Assembly (NCBI RefSeq): GCF_014638275.1
Contig: NZ_BMFJ01000001.1
Span: 1,290,338-1,354,337, forward strand
Reading direction: 5' to 3'
DNA from: Primorskyibacter flagellatus
GTDB lineage: Bacteria > Pseudomonadota > Alphaproteobacteria > Rhodobacterales > Rhodobacteraceae
Length of the DNA stretch: 64,000 nt
This document shows, piece after piece, positions 42,962 to 50,020 of the stretch. Below the pieces are notes generated by a model. The model did no database searches. It saw nothing but the letters and a program-made list of their open reading frames with translations, and was not told where the DNA came from. A program made the position numbers and the translations under genes. Each line of letters starts with the position of its first letter. The stretch's first letter is position 1.

Positions 42962-44833
42962 TCAGGCGGCCGAGGGTTCGTCCCCGTCCACGGCGTCCTG
43001 CTTGGCCTTCCTCGCGTTTTCCCGCGCCTCGGAGCGTTCGCGCGGCGGGGCGAGGTGGAAGAGACGCATCTCGTCCTCGCCCTTCAGGTTCTCGCCCGTG
43101 TGCAGCAGCCTGAGGTCGCCGCCCTTCTTCTGGGCCGCGACGAGAATGCTTTCGGGGTTCTCCGCGCGCCAGTCGTCGAGCGTGAATTCCTCTGTCAGGC
43201 GGGACATGCGCACGCCCCAGCCCCGGAACATCTGCCGGTCAAGCTCGTCATGGGTCATGTCCGCCACCACCGGCCGTCCGCCCAGGGTCGCGGGGAGCGC
43301 GTGGCGGGCGTTCTTCTCCTTCTCGCGGGCCAGCTGGTAGACCGCCTCGCGGCCGAAATGCGGTGCGAAGTCGGTGGCCACGAGGGTGTTGTACGCGTCG
43401 TTGTCGGTCGCGGCCATGAGCGTGGCATAGCTGACGAGATCCAGCTTGTGTTCCACCGCCTCGGCGAGGATGTCGCCGTAGTAGGTCGGCACGCCCTCGC
43501 GCCGCGGTCCGCGCAGCTTGCCGTGGTTCGGGTCGGCGATCAGCACGGGCAGTTCGTTGTCCGTCAGGCACTTGCCGAAAGAGGTCGTGAAGGGCGATGC
43601 CCCGACGATCAGCACGCCGGGCGTCTTCGCGCCGGTCAGGCCAAGCCCGCGCGCCATGGGGCCAAGGGCAAAGCCGTGCACCACCACCGTGACCGCGACC
43701 AGCGCAAAGGCCAGCGGGCCGACCAGCGCGCCGTCCTCGACGCCAAGTGCGGCGAGCCGTTCGCCGAACAGGCCCGCCACCGCGACCAGCACCACGCCGC
43801 GCGGGCCGGTGAAGGCGATGAGCAGGCGTTCCTTGAACGGAACACTCGTTCCGATGAGCGAGGCGAAGACGGTCAGGGGCCGCGCGACCAGCATCACCGC
43901 CCCGACGAACAGCGCCGCCCGCCAGGTCAGGCTCTGCAGTCCGGCGACGTCCAGTCCGGCGGCCAGGATGATGAACACGCCCGACACCAGCAGCACGGTC
44001 GCGTGTTCCTTGAACCGGCGCATCTCCTCAAAGCTCGGCAGGTCGGAATTGGCGATGACGATGCCCATGACGGTCACGGCGAGCAGCCCGCTTTCATGCA
44101 GCATCAGGTCCGACAGGGCAAAGACGCCAAGCAGGAGGGTGAACAGCACCGGCACCTTCATGTATTCCGGCACCAGCCCGCGCTGGAAGGCCCGTACCAG
44201 CCCCATGCCGCCTGCGATGCCGACGGCGATGGCCACGGCGATGCCCAGTACCGTCTCCGCAATCGCGGTGCCGAGCCCGTGGGACGCACGGATGACGCCC
44301 ACCACCTCGAACGCCAGAACGGCGGCGAGCGCCCCTATGGGATCGTTGACGATGGCCTCCCACTGCAGGATCTGCGCCGGGCGGCGGGCCAGCCGGGCCG
44401 ACCGCAGCAGGGGCGCGATCACCGTGGGGCCGGTGACGATCATGATGCCGCCGAATACGGCGGAGGTCTCCCACCCCAGACCCGCGCCGTAGTGCAGCGC
44501 CAGGGCCGAAGTCAGCCAGCCAAGCGGCGCGCCGATCACCACCAGCCGGCGCACCCCGGTTGCGGCGTCCTGCAGGGATTTCACGTTCAGGGTAAGCCCG
44601 CCCTCGAACAGGATGATGGCGACGGCGACGGCAATCATCGGTTCGCGCAGCGCCCCGAACTGGGTGGCGGGGTCGAGGATACCCGTGACCGGCCCCGCAA
44701 GAATTCCCGCGACCAGCATCAGCACGATGGCCGGCATCTTGAGCCGCCAGGCCAGAAGCTGCGCGCCGACGCCAAGCGTGCCGACCAGGGCAAAGGCGGC
44801 GACGGCGGGAAGGGTATCGACGGGAACGCTCAT
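42962..44833 (-). CDS. Cation:proton antiporter with cytosolic RCK/TrkA-like domain
   Basis: 623 aa. About 12-13 hydrophobic helices (residues 8-400) carry the antiporter motifs AIILFEGGLTLN, VTGPTVIAPLL and WEAIVNDPIGAL (the Asn-Asp pair of the ion site) and AFTGPRGVVLVAVAGL. A Rossmann-type RCK_N domain follows (VLIVGASPFTTSFGKCL, about 405-530), then a C-terminal region ending in a charged tail. It resembles NhaP/CPA1-type Na+(K+)/H+ exchangers gated by nucleotide. The gene stands alone, bracketed by repeat families 1 and 3 on both sides. Confidence 0.9.
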   Translation of the reverse strand: MSVPVDTLPAVAAFALVGTLGVGAQLLAWRLKMPAIVLMLVAGILAGPVTGILDPATQFGALREPMIAVAVAIILFEGGLTLNVKSLQDAATGVRRLVVIGAPLGWLTSALALHYGAGLGWETSAVFGGIMIVTGPTVIAPLLRSARLARRPAQILQWEAIVNDPIGALAAVLAFEVVGVIRASHGLGTAIAETVLGIAVAIAVGIAGGMGLVRAFQRGLVPEYMKVPVLFTLLLGVFALSDLMLHESGLLAVTVMGIVIANSDLPSFEEMRRFKEHATVLLVSGVFIILAAGLDVAGLQSLTWRAALFVGAVMLVARPLTVFASLIGTSVPFKERLLIAFTGPRGVVLVAVAGLFGERLAALGVEDGALVGPLAFALVAVTVVVHGFALGPMARGLGLTGAKTPGVLIVGASPFTTSFGKCLTDNELPVLIADPNHGKLRGPRREGVPTYYGDILAEAVEHKLDLVSYATLMAATDNDAYNTLVATDFAPHFGREAVYQLAREKEKNARHALPATLGGRPVVADMTHDELDRQMFRGWGVRMSRLTEEFTLDDWRAENPESILVAAQKKGGDLRLLHTGENLKGEDEMRLFHLAPPRERSEARENARKAKQDAVDGDEPSAA

Positions 44834-44879
44834 TCCGGGTCCTTGTCTGGACAGGCGCGGGCGTGACCCGCCAGCGCTC

Positions 44880-44990
44880 TGTCATCCTCGGGCTTGACCC
44901 GAGGATCTCTGACCAACCGGGTACGGCGGGTCAAGAGACCCGATGTCGGAATGTGGGCCGGGAGATCCCCGGGTCAAGCCCGGGGATGCC
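44880..44990. repeat. Composite inverted repeat, family 1, copy 7
   Basis: Left module 44880-44910 (CCTCGGGCTTGACCCGAGG), right module 44961-44990 (CCCCGGGTCAAGCCCGGGG), opposite orientation, about 50 bp apart. It is upstream of the antiporter gene start, in a 402-bp gap (44834-45235) with no gene. Confidence 0.85.
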
Positions 44991-45122
44991 GGACGCGGGG
45001 CGGCGGGGGGACGCGCCGGGGCAACCGGAGGCCCTGGGCCTGCGAGCGACGCGGCTGGCGCTAACCCGCAGATTAGGCGCCTCGGCGAACCGTAAGGCGA
45101 ATGGAGCGATGAAGGGCCAACG

Positions 45123-45166
45123 TGCCTCCCCCTCCCCGCGGGGGAGAGGGTTGGGGTGAGGGGGGC
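45123..45166 (-). repeat. Palindromic repeat, family 3, copy 3 (inverted relative to copies 1-2)
   Basis: Plus strand reads CCTCCCCCTCCCCGCGGGGG then AGAGGGTTGGGGTGAGGGGG. Its reverse complement aligns with copy 2 (CCTCACCCCAACCCTCTCCC), so copies 2 and 3 face each other across the antiporter gene. Confidence 0.75.
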
Positions 45167-45178
45167 CGTCCCGGGCGC

Positions 45179-45218
45179 AAAATGACCAGATGACCAGAAT
45201 CGTCAATCTGGTCATTTT
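45179..45218 (-). terminator. Perfect 13-bp inverted repeat after dgt, probable (bidirectional) terminator
   Basis: Left arm AAAATGACCAGAT (45179-45191) and right arm ATCTGGTCATTTT (45206-45218) are exact reverse complements around a 14-base loop. The loop begins with a second GACCAGA, so TGACCAGA is also tandemly repeated. It lies 17 bp beyond the dgt stop, and on the minus strand the stem ends in TTTT. The A/T outer arms suit termination in both directions. Confidence 0.6.
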
Positions 45219-45235
45219 TGCCGCTCACCCGCGGT

Positions 45236-46447
45236 TCACCCGTTCCTCAGGCGCTCCTCGTAACGGATATGTCCGGGACCGGAGGCGCGCAGGCCGGGCT
45301 CCGGCTCCGACCCCGTGAGGCGCGCGTGCTCGACGATGGCGAAGCGGTCGGTCATGCCGGAGATGTAGTCGCAGACGATCCGGGCGAGCGCGATCTCGTC
45401 GCCCGCGATCTCCTCCACATCCTTGCGCCACTGTTTCGGCAGCAGGTCCGGCTGCTGCATGAACAGGGGGAAGAGCTCGCGCACGATTTCCGTTACCTTG
45501 CGGCGGGTCTCGATCACCTCGGGCGCGCGGTACATGCGGTGGAACAGGAATTCCCGTATCACCTTGAGATCGCCCCAGATTCCGCCCGAGAAGCGGGCCA
45601 TCATCACCCCTGCCCCGCGCACGTCCGTCACGCTGGCGGGATCCAGCTGCGCGAGGTTCGCGCGGGTCACATTGATGACGTCCTCGACGAGGATGCCGAA
45701 GAAGCGGCGCAGCGCCTCGTGGCGGCGGCGATAGTAGTTCAGTCCGGGATAGCGGCGGTCGACCTCTGCGAAACAGTCGTGCACGATCGGCAGTTCCGCC
45801 AGTTCGTCGGTGGAGAACAGTTCGGCCCGCAACCCGTCGTGCAGATCGTGGTTGTTGTAGGCGATGTCGTCGGACAGTGCCGCGACCTGCGCCTCGGCAC
45901 TGGCGTGGGTGTGCAGTTCGAGGTCGTGAAGCGCGTTGTAGCGGGCCAGCGCGAAGGGAATGTCGCCGGTCACGGGACCGTTGTGCTTGGCGATGCCTTC
46001 AAGGCAGTCCCAGGTCAGGTTCAGCCCGTCCCATTCCGCGTAGGTGCGTTCAAGATCCGTAACGATCGCAATGGCCTGCGCGTTGTGGTCGAAGCCGCCA
46101 TAGGGTGCCATCAGTTCCGACAGCGCGTCCTCTCCGGTGTGGCCGAAGGGCGGGTGGCCGAGGTCATGGGCCAGGGCGACGGCCTCGGTCAGTTCCGGGT
46201 TCAGCTTCAGCGCGCCGGCGATGGTGCGGGCGACCTGCGCCACCTCGATCGAATGGGTCAGGCGGGTGCGAAAATAGTCGCCCTCGTGTTCGATGAACAC
46301 CTGCGTCTTGTGCTTCAGCCTGCGGAAGGCCGAGGCATGGATGATCCGGTCCCGGTCCCGCTGGTAGCAGGAGCGGAAGGTGCTTTCCTCTTCCGGGTAG
46401 AGCCGCCCGCGCGACTGGTCCGGATGCGAGGCATAGGGCGCGAGCAT
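45236..46447 (-). CDS. dgt: dGTPase-like deoxynucleotide triphosphohydrolase
   Basis: 403-aa HD-domain enzyme. It opens RGRLYPEEESTFRSCYQRDR with ASAFRRLKHKTQVF. Metal ligands are H in TRLTHSIEVAQVART, HD in ALAHDLGHPPFGHTGE and D in AALSDDIAYNNHDL. Members hydrolyse dNTPs to nucleoside and triphosphate, often with allosteric dNTP activation. It is divergent from erpA. In related genomes dgt is usually read in the same direction as, and just ahead of, argS; here it lies downstream of scpB on the other strand. Confidence 0.93.
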   Translation of the reverse strand: MLAPYASHPDQSRGRLYPEEESTFRSCYQRDRDRIIHASAFRRLKHKTQVFIEHEGDYFRTRLTHSIEVAQVARTIAGALKLNPELTEAVALAHDLGHPPFGHTGEDALSELMAPYGGFDHNAQAIAIVTDLERTYAEWDGLNLTWDCLEGIAKHNGPVTGDIPFALARYNALHDLELHTHASAEAQVAALSDDIAYNNHDLHDGLRAELFSTDELAELPIVHDCFAEVDRRYPGLNYYRRRHEALRRFFGILVEDVINVTRANLAQLDPASVTDVRGAGVMMARFSGGIWGDLKVIREFLFHRMYRAPEVIETRRKVTEIVRELFPLFMQQPDLLPKQWRKDVEEIAGDEIALARIVCDYISGMTDRFAIVEHARLTGSEPEPGLRASGPGHIRYEERLRNG

Positions 46448-46512
46448 GGCGCCTCCTCAGTTCTGGTGCCTTAACGTGTCCCCAAGGCCCCGGCGTTGAT
46501 CGCCGGTGATCC

Positions 46513-46541
46513 TTGTCCGATGGTCATGACCTGCATATATT
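46513..46541 (+). promoter_or_regulatory. Likely erpA promoter
   Basis: TTGTCC at 46513-46518 and TATATT at 46536-46541 with an ideal 17-bp spacer, about 50 bp before the start codon. Confidence 0.55.
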
Positions 46542-46555
46542 GCGTTGTGATGACA

Positions 46556-46573
46556 GGCAAACCGCTGTTTGCC
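46556..46573 (+). promoter_or_regulatory. Inverted repeat in the erpA leader
   Basis: GGCAAAC CGCT GTTTGCC, a perfect 7-bp inverted repeat with a 4-base loop, about 15 bp after the predicted -10 box. It may be an operator for an iron or Fe-S responsive regulator or an mRNA hairpin; the regulator is not identifiable from the sequence. Confidence 0.4.
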
Positions 46574-46592
46574 CTGCAAAGAGGCCCAAGCA

Positions 46593-46916
46593 ATGCAGAT
46601 CCCTCCGAAAGTGACCGACCGCGCCTTTGACCGCCTTGCCGAGATCGGCGCAGGTGCCCAGGGTCAGGCCCTGCGGGTTGCCGTCGAGGGCGGCGGCTGT
46701 TCGGGCTTTCAGTACGACATCCGGCTGGACGAAGCCGCCGACGGTGATCTGGTGCTGGAAGGGCATGGGGAGCGTGTCGTGGTGGACGACGTGTCCCTCC
46801 CCTTCCTGGCTGGTGCGGTGATCGACTTTGCCGACGAACTGATCGGTGCGCGGTTCGTGATCGAAAATCCGAACGCCACCAGCTCCTGCGGGTGCGGGAC
46901 GTCGTTTTCCATCTGA
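46593..46916 (+). CDS. erpA: A-type iron-sulfur carrier protein (ErpA/IscA family)
   Basis: 107 aa. The three cluster-binding cysteines are present: VEGGGCSGFQYDI and SSCGCGTSF. It carries Fe-S clusters from the assembly scaffold to target enzymes. Start 46593 (MQIPPKVTDRAFDRLAEIG) has AGAGG about 9 bases upstream. It is convergent with the DMT gene, 9 bp apart. Confidence 0.9.
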   Translation: MQIPPKVTDRAFDRLAEIGAGAQGQALRVAVEGGGCSGFQYDIRLDEAADGDLVLEGHGERVVVDDVSLPFLAGAVIDFADELIGARFVIENPNATSSCGCGTSFSI

Positions 46917-46925
46917 TTTTGCGGG

Positions 46926-47852
46926 TTATTCCGCCGGCGGCATGACCGGGCGCGCCGGCGTACGACGGCGCTGTGGCACGAACTGCTGGTAGACCAGATA
47001 GCAGCCGGAGGCGACGACGATGGCCGCGCCGAGATAGATGTTGGAGCCCGGCACCTCCCCGAAGAAAACCGCGCCGATGATGACCATCCAGACGAACTGC
47101 AGGTTCATCAGGGGCGTGGCCGTGTAGGCGGGCAGCAGGCGCAGGGCCACGACAAGCAGCCAGCGTGCCCCGAAGAGCAGCGCGGCATAGGCGACCGCGA
47201 GGCCGAGGTCGCCGAGCGGCATCGGCTTGAACACGAAGGGCAGCGCGGCGGCCATGACGATCATGTTGAGGAGGTTCGGGTAGAAGACCAGTGCCAGGGC
47301 GTTGGTTTCGAACCGCCCCACATAGCGCGCCATGACCATGGAGAGCGTCCCGAAGAAACAGGCCGACAGGGCCACCGCATGGCCGAGCGTGACGGCAGAG
47401 ACCCCACTGGGAAACAGGCAGGTGACGCCGACGAAGCCCGCACCAAGCGCCAGCCAGGCGCGCAGCGGCACCCGTTCGCGAAGGATCGGGCCCGACAGCA
47501 GCCCGGCCATGATCGGCATCAGGCCGATGAAGACGAAGACTTCGGCAAAGGGCAGAAGGCGGAAGGCGTAGAAGAACGACACCCCTGCGATGACCGTCGC
47601 CACCGCGCGCACGGCCATGGCCACGGGTTGCGTGGTGGACAGGCCGCCGGGTGCGGGTTTCACGCGGTTCGCGACAAAGCAGAAGAAAGCCACCAGCCCG
47701 CCCGAAATCGCGTAGAGCTGCGGCGCGGCGTATCCGCCCGAAAGCATCTTGGTGATCCCGTCGGCGGAGGAGATCAGCGCCGTGTACACAAGCACCAGCG
47801 CCGCCCCGGTAAGGGCGGCGACGGGGGCGGCTTTGGCGGTGAGGCTGCTCAT
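46926..47852 (-). CDS. DMT-superfamily (EamA) transporter, third gene of the repeat-protein cassette
   Basis: 308 aa with about ten hydrophobic helices in two EamA halves (residues about 15-145 and 160-290). The second half ends VFFGEVPGSNIYLGAAIVVA. A short basic, Pro-rich cytoplasmic tail follows (QRRRTPARPVMPPAE). The ATG at 47852 overlaps the stop of the preceding gene (ATGA), so it is translated together with the 363-aa protein. In this context it may export a small product or metabolite linked to the cassette; no substrate can be named. Confidence 0.82.
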   Translation of the reverse strand: MSSLTAKAAPVAALTGAALVLVYTALISSADGITKMLSGGYAAPQLYAISGGLVAFFCFVANRVKPAPGGLSTTQPVAMAVRAVATVIAGVSFFYAFRLLPFAEVFVFIGLMPIMAGLLSGPILRERVPLRAWLALGAGFVGVTCLFPSGVSAVTLGHAVALSACFFGTLSMVMARYVGRFETNALALVFYPNLLNMIVMAAALPFVFKPMPLGDLGLAVAYAALLFGARWLLVVALRLLPAYTATPLMNLQFVWMVIIGAVFFGEVPGSNIYLGAAIVVASGCYLVYQQFVPQRRRTPARPVMPPAE

Positions 47853-48940
47853 GCGCTGATCGCTCCGGGTAACGAGGCGCGCAGGCCGGTGCGGGCGAAC
47901 CCGGCGAAGAAGTCCTCGAAGCAGTCGCAGGCGTCTTCGGCGGCCAGCAGGATCCCGGCGCTTTCGGCCGAGACGTTTTCGCAGACGTAGTCGCGCATCA
48001 GCTGCCAGTCGGAGGAGCGTCGGGCGCTGAGGCCGTGCATGACCTCGGACAGTTCGCGCAGCGGTGCGGCGGTCTTCGGGTCGGAATGGAAGCTGACGGG
48101 GCCGGAACGGGGGGCGATTGCGAAGGGTTTGCCCCCTGCCGCGCTCAACGCCCAGTTGCAAACAAGGTACTCGTGATAGTCGTCTTGGCGCACGGCGTCG
48201 TCTCCCTCGGCGACGGCGAAACGGGCCGTCACATCCGCGATTGCGCGGTCCCAGGCCGGGGGCGGCGTGACACCGCAGTAGCGCATGGCCACAAGTACTT
48301 CCGCAAGGAGATCCCAATTGCAATCCAAAAATGCCAGCGTTCCCGCGAATTTGAGGCTGCGCAGCACGTCTTCAGAGAGGCCCGGATCGCGACGTCCATA
48401 TTCCGAAAGGTAAAAAACGATATGGGTGAGTTCGTAGGCGGCTTTCTTGTTCGGGACCGCGAAAGTGGCGGACCGCGCGGCGAAGGCATGCAACCTGTCG
48501 TTGATCGGCGTCACATCGATGCCGGGATTGACGCCAATGCGCGTCATGAGTCGGACGGCCTCTCCGCGCTGGAGGTCGGAAAGCTCTGCCCCGATCAGGT
48601 CCTGATCGGCGACCCACTGGGCCAGGCGCTGCCCCTTGCCACCGGTCAGACCGAGCGATTCCAGGTCCAGACAGATCGACAGGAAGAAGCGGTAGTATTG
48701 CGGAAAGAACTCCAGCCGGTCCTCGATCGTGGCGTAGAGACCGGCGTAGGCGTCCAGCGCCCCTGCCCCGACGTCCTGGCCGGTGCATTCGAGGATGTTC
48801 AGGATTTCGGCGTTTTCCTTCAGCCAGAAAACGTCGCCTTCGTCGCGGCGGTGTGTGGCGAAGGTATCCAGCAGGGCCGCGTAGGTCGCGGCCCGCTGTT
48901 CGCTGCGGGAGGGGAAGGTGAGGCGGATGACATTGGACAT
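47849..48940 (-). CDS. Uncharacterised 363-aa helical protein (DUF6902-like), middle gene of the cassette
   Basis: No catalytic family recognised; the opening MSNVIRLTFPSRSEQRAATY reminds me of the rhodobacteral DUF6902 family, from memory only. It is soluble, mostly alpha-helical, without signal peptide, membrane segment, ATP-grasp, YcaO or radical-SAM motifs. Cysteines are few, including CDC near residue 340 (DACDCFEDFFAGFA). Aromatic-rich ECTGQDVGAGALDAYAGLY and FFPQYYRFFLSICLDLESLG may form a helical-repeat core. It has a strong SD (AAAGGAG, 7 bases from the ATG), lies 57 bp after the repeat-protein gene and overlaps the DMT gene by 4 bp. Confidence 0.75.
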   Translation of the reverse strand: MSNVIRLTFPSRSEQRAATYAALLDTFATHRRDEGDVFWLKENAEILNILECTGQDVGAGALDAYAGLYATIEDRLEFFPQYYRFFLSICLDLESLGLTGGKGQRLAQWVADQDLIGAELSDLQRGEAVRLMTRIGVNPGIDVTPINDRLHAFAARSATFAVPNKKAAYELTHIVFYLSEYGRRDPGLSEDVLRSLKFAGTLAFLDCNWDLLAEVLVAMRYCGVTPPPAWDRAIADVTARFAVAEGDDAVRQDDYHEYLVCNWALSAAGGKPFAIAPRSGPVSFHSDPKTAAPLRELSEVMHGLSARRSSDWQLMRDYVCENVSAESAGILLAAEDACDCFEDFFAGFARTGLRASLPGAISA

Positions 48941-48964
48941 GATAACTCTCCTTTGATCACCGGG

Positions 48965-48997
48965 GCCTGACCTGCCCCGTCCCGTCAGTGGTCAGGC
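48965..48997 (-). terminator. Hairpin abutting the stop codon of the repeat-protein gene
   Basis: GCCTGACC/GGTCAGGC, perfect 8-bp arms with a 17-base loop, starting at the base after the stop codon. There is no U-run. It would partly block read-through or protect the upstream message, giving more repeat protein than downstream proteins. Confidence 0.55.
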
Positions 48998-49648
48998 TCA
49001 GCTGCCCGAAGCGAAGGACTGGACCGCGTCGCCGGCCGCTGCTTCGGATTTCACCGGGGCGGAGCCGGATGCGAAAGCTTCGACCGCGTCACCCGAGGTG
49101 ATGGCGGAGGCCGTCGGAGCGGAACCGGAGGCGAAGGCTTCAACCGCGTCGCCGGTAGCGGTTTCGGAGGTCACCGGAGCGGAGCCCGACGCGAAAGCTT
49201 CGACAGCGTCGCCCGTCGAAATGGCGGAGGCGGTCGGTGCGGAGCCCGATGCGAAGGCTTCAACCGCGTCTCCGCTGCCCATTTTGGAAGCAACCGGAGC
49301 CGATCCGGAGGCAAACATGCCGGTCACGTCGCCCAGGTCGGTGCGCGAGGCGGTCGGCGCGGAGCCGCTGGCGAACATCTCGACCGCGTCGCCGGACTTG
49401 ACATCGGATTTTGCAACCGGAGCGGAGCCGCTGGCGAAAAGCGAAACAGCGTCGCCGGTCAGGGCGCGGGTGGCGGTCGCCGGAGCGGAACCGGAGGCGA
49501 ACATTTCCACCGCGTCGCCGGTCATCGTGGCGGATGCGGAGGGTGCGGAGCCGGACGCGAACATCGACAGGCCCTCACCGTCCAGGATGGAGGAAGTCGT
49601 CGCTTTAACAGTTGCTTGCGCGGCGAAGTTCTTACGAATTGCAGTCAT
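48998..49648 (-). CDS. Ten-copy FASGSAP tandem-repeat protein (possible multi-core precursor peptide)
   Basis: 216 aa, family not recognised. Residues 1-29 (MTAIRKNFAAQATVKATTSS...) are mildly basic and not a signal peptide. From residue 30 the protein is a tandem array: FASGSAP, a variable 7-8 residue Ser/Thr-rich stretch, then GDAVEA or GDAVEM. Nine full units of 20 or 21 residues are followed by a tenth cut at FASGS, where the protein ends. The product is acidic and free of Cys, Trp, Tyr and His. Start 49648 has AGGGG about 9 bases upstream; the in-frame ATG at 49681 has no SD. It is the first gene of a cassette with an uncharacterised protein and a DMT transporter. It may be a multi-core secreted peptide precursor, a surface or assembly protein, or a flexible scaffold. 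Confidence 0.85.
   Translation of the reverse strand: MTAIRKNFAAQATVKATTSSILDGEGLSMFASGSAPSASATMTGDAVEMFASGSAPATATRALTGDAVSLFASGSAPVAKSDVKSGDAVEMFASGSAPTASRTDLGDVTGMFASGSAPVASKMGSGDAVEAFASGSAPTASAISTGDAVEAFASGSAPVTSETATGDAVEAFASGSAPTASAITSGDAVEAFASGSAPVKSEAAAGDAVQSFASGS
49001..49561 (-). repeat. Coding tandem repeat, about 60-bp period, ten units
   Basis: Units of 60 or 63 bp encode the FASGSAP-x(7-8)-GDAV-x-x array. Nucleotide sequence differs between units mostly at third codon positions, and the Ser at position 3 is TCC, TCG or AGC depending on the unit. The last five full units alternate FASGSAPV and FASGSAPT, suggesting a 120-bp higher-order period. Confidence 0.9.
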
Positions 49649-49787
49649 TGTCTTGGTTCCCCTGTTGGATGGCTTATGCACATCAGGATTGCCCGCTAAC
49701 CGCTAGTTACAAAGCACTTTTTCAACCTATACGTGTATCCGGATTTGTGGCACGCGAGGCGATTCGGGATAAATCTTTGAAAGGATT

Positions 49788-49802
49788 GAAACGCAGCGTT
49801 TC
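49788..49802. promoter_or_regulatory. 15-bp palindrome in the intergenic region of the repeat-protein and xthA genes
   Basis: GAAACGC A GCGTTTC, perfect 7-bp half-sites around one base, about 140 bp upstream of the repeat-protein start within the unusually A/T-rich 372-bp divergent region 49649-50020. It has the look of a repressor operator. No gene was recognised in the gap. Confidence 0.45.
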
Positions 49803-50020
49803 GAAATTTTTGGTTAACCCAGACACGATTCAGTCCCCCACTGGCCGATACCGCCATTCTACGGCGTCCGGCCCGCTCGAATCACCTGTCTTGCATGAGT
49901 CAACTTGCAGCAACGCAAGGGGCAAAGTGACGCGATTGAGCATATTTCAGACGCGCCTCAGCGTCGCTTGCCCTGCCCTGCGGGATGTCCGATGATCGCG
50001 AAAACAGGAGGATCCGGCCC

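Noticed and set aside
49001..49561. A regular array of about 60-bp units that could be taken for a CRISPR or satellite array
   Set aside because: The units are in frame, vary at synonymous sites, have no invariant palindromic repeat with unique spacers, and there are no cas genes.
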